From Sabethes cyaneus (lineage: Eukaryota; Arthropoda; Insecta; Diptera; Culicidae): a DNA stretch of 64,000 bases. Positions 57,731 to 64,000 of the stretch are shown piece after piece. The notes under the pieces were generated by a model, which saw only the letters and a list, made by a program, of their open reading frames with translations, ran no database searches and was not told the origin of the DNA. How positions within the stretch are numbered: position 1 is the stretch's first letter; each line of letters begins with the position of its first letter. The stretch covers positions 2,143,001 through 2,207,000 of the forward strand of contig NC_071354.1 in NCBI RefSeq assembly GCF_943734655.1, given 5' to 3'. The translations under genes and the position numbers were made by a program.

Positions 57731-60700
57731 TTATGCCCACATCGCCTGTGGCAGTCTTCTATCATTGAAATTATTCTTGTCTCCAATCGTGTTCGAGTTG
57801 GATTTATCACCTTTGCTACCACCACCCCCACCAACACTACTGTCATTGCATCCATTAACGCAATTGTTCGGTTTCCTACTGCTATTGTAACTACTACTAG
57901 TCAAATTGTTAGAAGCACTGGTACTGTTGTAAGCGCCGCCGCCAGGATCAGCCTTACCCATGAAGTTAGTGGACAGGATATTTGGCGGGCCACCGTTCGC
58001 TAACGATGGACCACCCATCGCAGCACCGGCCGAATGTCCACCGTAGCCGTGGGTTGGTGTGATCGAGTGCGAACATTCACTCGAACCCCGCGACGACGTC
58101 GAATATTTGCTGCTGGAGGTGCACTCGAACGTTTCCCCTGCGATCCGCTCGCAGCTGGTGTTGTACGTTTCGTGCGTCGTGTCCAGCAGACAGTTGGAAG
58201 GAACCGCGTATTCGTGTTGTCTCTCCGCCGTCACCTTTCGGCTGAAATCGTTCAACCGCCTATCGTGCTGCGTTGTGTTATATTTACAATTACTAACCGT
58301 ATCATAATTATCACAGTTTCTCGGGCAGTTGCCTCCTATGGTAGCGTAGCTGTGGCTTTCTAGCCTCGCAGGACCCGGAGCCGGCAGAGTTCCAGCTCCC
58401 GTCATTCGCGATCGGCCAGCAGTGTTGTACTCGTTGGCTGTTGCATAAATGTTGATCGCCGAACGTTTGTTCAAACAGTTGCTCTTTTTCACGTGTGGTA
58501 GGGCAATCCTTAGCTTCTGCCAGAACTTTTTGTCGTCCCACTCGATGCAGGTATTCGTTCGCAAGTACAAACGCATATCAGCGTCTAAATCTCGCTGTGG
58601 AAGATCTCCGTAAAGAATGATGATCAACTTCCTTCGTCGTTTCAGCACCTCATGGATCGCTCCTTTGAACTCGAATCGAGTCCACTCGTTGTACAGGAAA
58701 TTTTTCGATAGCACTAAGATGGCACGTTTGGAACTCTCCACCGCTTCAACGATCGTATCGGCAATGTAAGTGTTGATATTGAAATCTCTGTAGTGCAAAC
58801 ACAGTCGGAATCCAATATCGTTCTCCAATGTTGATGCTAGAATCTGATTGACGAAATGTTCATCCTGCAGTGAGTTGATAATATACGCATCATACAGTCT
58901 GTCCTTGTCGAATTCATTGACGAACGTACCGGACTTGTAGCACAGCGATCCAAAGCAGCTGCTATGAGCCCACACCTTCAGTTCCTTTCGATAGCAGAAC
59001 ATTCCAAAAATCAATCCGAAAAAGCCGACAAATGCACAGGTTGCCACCAACAGCAGCGGGAGCATATCCTCGATCTCCTGTGTGTGTACAATCGAACTCA
59101 TTCCCTCTCCACGGAAGGTACATTTCGTTCCATTTTTCTCCTTCAAAATACTCGTCAGGTTATTGTAAACGCAACTAATCTCATTGGCATCAATGATCTT
59201 TTCCGTATTCGACTGCAGATAAATCCTTAATTTGTTCAAAAATCCGCAATCGCATGTCCACATGTTGTTGGCCAACGCAATCTCCACCAAGTAAGGATTC
59301 GATGCCAACTGCCAAACTTCGAAACTGTTGATTCTATTACCGTCCAATCGGAGCACTTCTAGTTTTCGCAACTCGGCAAACGTATGATCTTCAATATATG
59401 ATATCTTATTTCCTTGTAAGTACAGCTCTCGCAAATTTTCCAACGCACTGAACTCATTTCCATACAATTTCTGAATATTGTTATACTCCAAGTGCAGAAT
59501 CGTCAGCTTCCTCAGCCCGATGAATGTCGTATTGTAAATAATCTCAATATTGGAATGATTCACGTACAGAACTTTAAGATTTTTCCTCCCAATAAAACTA
59601 TGTCCGGACAATTCCACCAAATTATTTCCATCGATATACACCTCGGTCGTATCCATCGGGATATTGCTCGGAATGTCGGTGTAGCCAGCTGCCGAGCATT
59701 CTACGATATTCGTCGACCAGGTGTTGTCGTTATAGCACTGGCAGTTGTTCGGGCACGTCATTTCACAGTCGCATGCATCAAACTCACAACAGTGACACAG
59801 CGCGAAACAGTGCGTGTTGTAGCTGCAGAGGAAATGTTTCGGTTCCGCTTCAATCAGCGGAATAAAGGCGCGTTCCCGGTTGTACATTAGCTTGCAGTAT
59901 ACCGTCTCAATGTCGTTGATCGTTGGATATTGGCGCGAGGTAACGTGGTTTATCTTCTGCAGCCAATCGATGTTGCAATCACACACGAACGGATTCCCAC
60001 CGATGTAAAACTCCGGCAGTTGCTTATCGTCCGGAACCGGCTGCAGTCTCAGCGCTTTAATTTCCAACCCAGTCAGCTGATTGGCGTACAGATCCACCCG
60101 CGTTAGGTTGGTCTTATGGATAAAACTATGCTGTTCCACGTGCACAATCTGATTATCGTTCATGAACAGAAACTCGATGGAATTCGGAATCGAAGACGGT
60201 GTTACTTTCGTCAATCGATTGAAACTAGCGTCCAACGTCTGCAGGAACAACTGATTATCCAACCCATACCGGTTGCCCAGTTCGGTCAGCTCGTTCTTAT
60301 GCAAATCCAGCCATTGCAGGTGGGCCGGAATTTGTGAGTAATCAAACTGCTCTAGCCTATTGTCGGATATATTCAACCACACCAGATTTGGCATTGCCGT
60401 AAATAGTCCATCAATATCGGCCAACAAATTGCCATCCAAACGGATAGCCTGCACGCTCACGGCCGGTTCGAAAGCACCTTTCTCGATAAATTGAATTTTA
60501 TTGCGAGCCAAATTTAAAATCTGCAGACTGGGCAAATCTTTGAACGCTTTACGGGTGATGTTTTCAATGTTGTTGCTGATGAGCCGCAGCCCGTAAAGGT
60601 TGTTCATTCCACGGAATCCTGGCTCTTCAATCACGCTTATTGAATTCTCACCTAGATCTACGGTTCGCAATAGTCGCATATCTTTCAGTGCCAGTGGAAC

Positions 60701-62116
60701 TTGTGTCAACTCATTTCCGTTGAGGTTTAAATCTTGTAAGGAACTGCAGTTACGGAAAGCCTCCGGATGGACACCGGTTAAAACATTGTTATCCAAAGAC
60801 AGCAACGAGAGGGCGTATAAACCGTTCAATGAATATGCGTCCAAATATTTGACTTTGTTATGTGACAGCAGCAACGTATGCAGATTATTCATAGGAGAAA
60901 ACGTGTCGGCAGCAATAATCTCCAATTGATTGTGTCGAAGGTTCAGAATTTGCAGAGTGTACAGATCGGAAAAGATTTCCGATTCCAGTTTGGTGATTTT
61001 GTTGTTGGCTAGGTTCAGCAGCACCAGTCGAATCAAACCGGAGAAGGTGTCTCGGTTGACCCATGCCGATGTCAGCTGATTCACCGACAGGTCTAAAGCT
61101 TGCAACTGCTCCAGCTTGGAGAATAGCCCTGGAGAAAGAACGCTGATGGAATTGTTCTGTAGATAAATCTCCTGAATCGACTGGGCTGGATCTTTGAACA
61201 GATCAGTTGGTAGAGCAACAATTTTATTTGAACTCAAATCTAATATTTGCAACTCTTTCAGACCATTCAGAGCCTTATCGCCTACCATCGAAATCTCGTT
61301 ATCGTGAATTTTTAGCAGCTTCAGTCTTTTCAGCATACCAAAACCACTAGCTGGAAGAAGAACGAAGTGGTTCTTGGATACATCCAAATCTTCCAAGTCC
61401 AAATTGCAGCTCATCGAACTTCCATTATGGGTTCCGTTTTCCTCCTTCACCACCGGTTTCTCTCGGAAGCCCAAATCGTTAACATCCTGCAGTCGATTCG
61501 AGCTGATATTCAACGACCGTAAGCCACTCAGCGAACAAAACAAATGATCAGGCAGTGACCAGATATTGTTCATGCTTAAATCCAATTGTTCCAAGCTCTT
61601 GGTAGATGCAAAAACCTCCGGCTCGATTTCCAAATTCAGCTCTGGCCAGTTGATATTATGCGTTCGCAGGGTAAAATTCCTTAGGTCATTCAATCCGGCC
61701 AGTACTTCATTTTCGAACTTGGCAATCTTGCAGTACTCCAGCGAGAGGGCCTTAAGCCGAACCAAATGGACAAAGGACCTAGCCTGCAGTTTGCTACGGG
61801 CCATTATCGCTTCATTGCAAATCACCGCCAGCGATGCCGTATGCTCCGATGGTATCACACTAAAATTCGTATTATCAAACTCACTATTCACGGTTCGCAG
61901 ATTGCACACCAGTTCCACCTCGTCATCCGGCGTGATCCGATATTTACAATCATCTGGGGCATCGTACCGCAGATTCGACTCCACCGGACTTGTTGGATAG
62001 TAGCGGGCCTCGGCAGAGTCATACTGCAAACTGTAGTTAACCTGAACGGACAGAAGCAGCACTAACAGCAATGCCGGCAGAGCCACCAGCTCCAGCTTAC
62101 GCGTAATTAAACTCAT
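57731..62116 (-). CDS. Toll-6: Toll-6-like receptor (long-form Toll, single coding exon)
   Basis: A 1,461-aa type I membrane receptor. Signal peptide about residues 1-30 (hydrophobic core LVALPALLLVLLLSVQV). LRR block one spans about 90-700, followed by a Cys-rich cap (VCDCNIDW near 711 to CQCYND near 791). LRR block two spans about 800-945, with a second cap (WTCDC near 953 to 999). TM helix 1,019-1,041 (LPLLLVATCAFVGFFGLIF). TIR 1,073-1,208 (YDAYIINS box 1, RDFNINTY box 2, KKFWQKLR box 3). Then a Ser/Asn/Gly tail of about 250 aa. Two LRR blocks and this tail define the long-form Tolls (Toll-2, -6, -7, -8), which act in neural wiring and tissue patterning. NLRTVNSEFD..TNFSVIP and the TIR sequence point to Toll-6. 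The start is ATG at 62,116 with AAAA before it; the four codons further upstream would need a GTG. No intron interrupts the coding region, as in fly Toll-6. Confidence 0.95.
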   Translation of the reverse strand: MSLITRKLELVALPALLLVLLLSVQVNYSLQYDSAEARYYPTSPVESNLRYDAPDDCKYRITPDDEVELVCNLRTVNSEFDNTNFSVIPSEHTASLAVICNEAIMARSKLQARSFVHLVRLKALSLEYCKIAKFENEVLAGLNDLRNFTLRTHNINWPELNLEIEPEVFASTKSLEQLDLSMNNIWSLPDHLFCSLSGLRSLNISSNRLQDVNDLGFREKPVVKEENGTHNGSSMSCNLDLEDLDVSKNHFVLLPASGFGMLKRLKLLKIHDNEISMVGDKALNGLKELQILDLSSNKIVALPTDLFKDPAQSIQEIYLQNNSISVLSPGLFSKLEQLQALDLSVNQLTSAWVNRDTFSGLIRLVLLNLANNKITKLESEIFSDLYTLQILNLRHNQLEIIAADTFSPMNNLHTLLLSHNKVKYLDAYSLNGLYALSLLSLDNNVLTGVHPEAFRNCSSLQDLNLNGNELTQVPLALKDMRLLRTVDLGENSISVIEEPGFRGMNNLYGLRLISNNIENITRKAFKDLPSLQILNLARNKIQFIEKGAFEPAVSVQAIRLDGNLLADIDGLFTAMPNLVWLNISDNRLEQFDYSQIPAHLQWLDLHKNELTELGNRYGLDNQLFLQTLDASFNRLTKVTPSSIPNSIEFLFMNDNQIVHVEQHSFIHKTNLTRVDLYANQLTGLEIKALRLQPVPDDKQLPEFYIGGNPFVCDCNIDWLQKINHVTSRQYPTINDIETVYCKLMYNRERAFIPLIEAEPKHFLCSYNTHCFALCHCCEFDACDCEMTCPNNCQCYNDNTWSTNIVECSAAGYTDIPSNIPMDTTEVYIDGNNLVELSGHSFIGRKNLKVLYVNHSNIEIIYNTTFIGLRKLTILHLEYNNIQKLYGNEFSALENLRELYLQGNKISYIEDHTFAELRKLEVLRLDGNRINSFEVWQLASNPYLVEIALANNMWTCDCGFLNKLRIYLQSNTEKIIDANEISCVYNNLTSILKEKNGTKCTFRGEGMSSIVHTQEIEDMLPLLLVATCAFVGFFGLIFGMFCYRKELKVWAHSSCFGSLCYKSGTFVNEFDKDRLYDAYIINSLQDEHFVNQILASTLENDIGFRLCLHYRDFNINTYIADTIVEAVESSKRAILVLSKNFLYNEWTRFEFKGAIHEVLKRRRKLIIILYGDLPQRDLDADMRLYLRTNTCIEWDDKKFWQKLRIALPHVKKSNCLNKRSAINIYATANEYNTAGRSRMTGAGTLPAPGPARLESHSYATIGGNCPRNCDNYDTVSNCKYNTTQHDRRLNDFSRKVTAERQHEYAVPSNCLLDTTHETYNTSCERIAGETFECTSSSKYSTSSRGSSECSHSITPTHGYGGHSAGAAMGGPSLANGGPPNILSTNFMGKADPGGGAYNSTSASNNLTSSSYNSSRKPNNCVNGCNDSSVGGGGGSKGDKSNSNTIGDKNNFNDRRLPQAMWA

Positions 62117-62124
62117 TTTTTGCG

Positions 62125-62217
62125 TCACTTTCTTCCTTGCTTTCGTCGTCTGACCGGACGAAATCGTCGCAGTTGATTTTGAACCACTTTTTTGCTTCTA
62201 ACAGCTGCTTGCAGCAT
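62125..62217 (-). CDS. Upstream ORF in the Toll-6 leader
   Basis: ATG at 62,217 opens 30 codons, ending with TGA at 62,125-62,127, only 8 nt before the Toll ATG at 62,116. The peptide is basic (it ends RPVRRRKQGRK) and matches no family I know. If the leader is transcribed as expected, it could limit translation of the receptor by using up scanning ribosomes. The ATG context is AATAAATGC, with T at -3, so moderate at best. Confidence 0.45.
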   Translation of the reverse strand: MLQAAVRSKKVVQNQLRRFRPVRRRKQGRK

Positions 62218-62711
62218 TTATTATTAATTTATTTCATTTTTCCGGTGCTTGTCGATAGAATTTATTTTTCTTCTTATTATTACTTTTTTTGAACACTACG
62301 TAACACAAACTGTTGTCGGTAACAAATTATTTTTCTTCAAACTACTCACAAACGTTGTATAGGCGCTGCTGTCATGTTAAATCTCATTTTCGACAATTCG
62401 TCATGTTTTTAGCGCAGTTCAACCGCCTTTATATTTTTTCTTGTTCTTCTTTGCTAACACAAGTTTTAACTCGGGTTTTGAATTCCCATCGGGTTGCAAA
62501 AAAAAATCAATCTTCTCACAACACTTTTGGCTTTGGTATTCCTGCCCACAGTCTTCTTTCGCTATAAACGAAGTTTGTTTTCGTCGTAACAAAATCGCAC
62601 TCGCCCGCAGTAGGCTGTTCTGTTTTTCTTTCCGATTGGTTACTCGCTCGTCACACAGCAAATCGCGCACGAAGCACCAACGAGCATCTTTCTTCACGGG
62701 CGTCTAAAGTT

Positions 62712-62750
62712 GTACTAAACCGTTCGCTGCCGGAGCCCGCTTGTATATAT
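62712..62750 (-). promoter_or_regulatory. Candidate core promoter (TATA + Inr-like) for Toll-6
   Basis: The minus strand carries ATATATACAA (62,741-62,750), and 33 bp downstream TTTAGTAC, close to the arthropod initiator TCAGT(T/C), with A+1 at 62,716. This would give a leader of about 600 nt containing the upstream ORF. The TATA-to-start distance is right, but the initiator is off by one base and an upstream exon is equally possible. Confidence 0.3.
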
Positions 62751-64000
62751 GATCCAAGAGCTTCGTTCTGTGTCTACACATCGGAGACGAAGCTTGTGCG
62801 ACTGTGTGAGTACGGTCCGAACGAGCCCGAATGCAGCAGGATACCGTGCGAACGAGATGAAAACTCTACACTTGTGCGCATGTAGTGGTGAGTTTTCCAA
62901 AGCACGTAATGTGGCGCACTTGTGGTGGTGTTTGTTTTATTTTGTTTTTCACTTCTCTCCACAAAACCGAACCCGAACTTCACTTTATTATGCCACTATG
63001 ATTGTTTCGAGTTCGAACGGCTGCTGTCTCACCACTGCCAAACTACACTTAATTTTCATTTATGCTGATATAGTTCTGCAGTTTTTTTTCCATTCCTCTT
63101 CTGTTTTCTTCTCATGCTAGGCACTGATTTCTACTGGTTTTTAATTCTCCGCTCACCACAGTCTCTTGATTCATTCCACAGGCTTCCCGAGCGCACGGTC
63201 GATTTCAAATTAAAAACTTTACTCTCGGCAGCAGCTCTCGTGGTTTCGCCCGAAACGTTTAATCCTGCAACCGAGTTCTTCTATACATACGGGCCTGCTT
63301 CCTTATGGTTTATTTTTATTTCACTTTTTGTCCTCAGCGCTCCGCCACTCCGGAGCAGAGTAGCTAACGTTTTGTTTCGGCTATTTCTTCTACTGCATTG
63401 AATCCTTGCTGGTTGTGGCTGGTGCTGCTGCTACTGCTGCTGGTGTTACTCCTGGTTGGGGGTCTCCGTCTGCTGCCAGCTTTAATTACACTCCTGGAAA
63501 CTGCAACCTGAGGAAGGCAAAAAAGGGAGAACAGAGGAATAGAATTGAATGAAAGTTTGAAATTTATGTTCACAATCGTTGAATGGAAATTGCTGGTGCA
63601 GCTTTTTTTTCTAATATACTGTATGCATTGCAATAAGCGGTAAGAGTGAATGAGTACGGAAATGAAGTCCTTGCAGCGAAGAGTGTCTATCACACCCGAC
63701 GTAGGGGACCTACGTTTAATTATGCAAGGAAAAGAAATCGCAAAAGGCAAATATTTGCTTACGGATAGGGAAAGTGAAGCAATGAACCCTGGTGGATTGA
63801 CCTCTGCGGCGAGTTGGGCACTTTTGCCGGAGAGAGCAACATCGAAGCGGCTAACAGTGCGGTTCGATCGATAAACCTGCCCCGAGGAATTCAGATAGAA
63901 TCAATATTGATGAGTCGAGGAGGATTTATTGTTTTGCTAGCACGATAATGCTATTCGGCTCGTGATAACTTGGGTTTGCAATATTAAGAGAGAAATTTTG
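62751..64000. other. Upstream region of the Toll-6 gene
   Basis: No coding gene or transposon recognised. GC-richer pieces and a CTG-repeat-like stretch (63,418-63,450) are present. It may hold further promoter sequence or untranslated exons of the minus-strand gene. A TCAGTGC initiator-like word on the minus strand at 63,122-63,128 lacks a matching downstream element. Confidence 0.4.

Noticed and set aside
58034..62065. Several plus-strand open frames of 80-144 codons opposite the Toll gene
   Set aside because: They are shadows of the long minus-strand coding region, with no domain of their own.
62117..62128. A start four codons upstream of the Toll ATG, giving a 1,465-aa protein
   Set aside because: That start codon would be GTG, which is not a credible initiator here. 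The ATG at 62,116 has a good insect context and precedes the signal peptide.

Overview
This is eukaryotic, insect-like DNA, and most probably comes from a mosquito genome of the Aedes/Culex type. The main evidence is one long intronless Toll-family receptor gene that reads as the insect Toll-6 group. It sits beside more than 50 kb of gene-poor DNA full of decayed mosquito-style transposable elements: Tc1/mariner-type transposase remnants, CR1/T1-like and other non-LTR retrotransposons, tRNA-derived SINEs, MITEs and long simple repeats. No prokaryotic gene organisation, operon, CRISPR array or tRNA gene was found. The species cannot be fixed from this sequence alone.

Layout. Positions 1-15,600 are mostly unassigned intergenic or intronic DNA. 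They carry a SINE (1,750-1,936), a decayed Tc1/mariner-type element with clear terminal repeats and TA duplications (2,630-3,665), a complete small tRNA-derived SINE (3,771-3,904), two copies of a PIF/Harbinger-like MITE (7,420-7,831; 14,506-14,973) and a spaced direct repeat (10,627-11,236). Positions 15,600-21,240 are a dense cluster of repeats: three transposase relics, a LINE fragment, an inverted repeat pair, two blocks of degenerate tandem repeats, a SINE and a 295-bp MITE. Positions 24,946-25,577 are an array of about 90 heptamers. Positions 28,848-33,758 hold a nest of insertions: an old minus-strand LINE split by three later elements, each with target-site duplications, with a hAT-type palindromic MITE next to its 5' side. 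Positions 35,272-36,597 contain a third PIF/Harbinger-like MITE and a LINE remnant. Positions 41,138-44,815 contain two CR1-like LINE remnants, a SINE, two pyrimidine-rich arrays and a TA-flanked MITE that cleanly splits a reverse transcriptase. Positions 44,816-55,000 are mostly unassigned, with small MITE pieces.

The functional gene is at the right end on the minus strand. The Toll-6-like coding region is 62,116-57,731 (1,461 aa). It has a short upstream ORF ending 8 nt before its start codon, a candidate TATA/Inr promoter near 62,716-62,750, and a likely 3' UTR of about 2.7 kb ending near 55,040. The protein has the full architecture of a long-form Toll: signal peptide, two LRR blocks with cysteine-rich caps, a transmembrane helix, a TIR domain and a low-complexity tail. 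The TIR loop that usually carries a Pro-Gly pair lacks it.

I did not find a convincing new biological system. The most informative observations are the nested insertions whose removal restores reading frames, several MITE families defined by matched termini and duplications, and the divergent TIR loop with its upstream ORF in the Toll gene.
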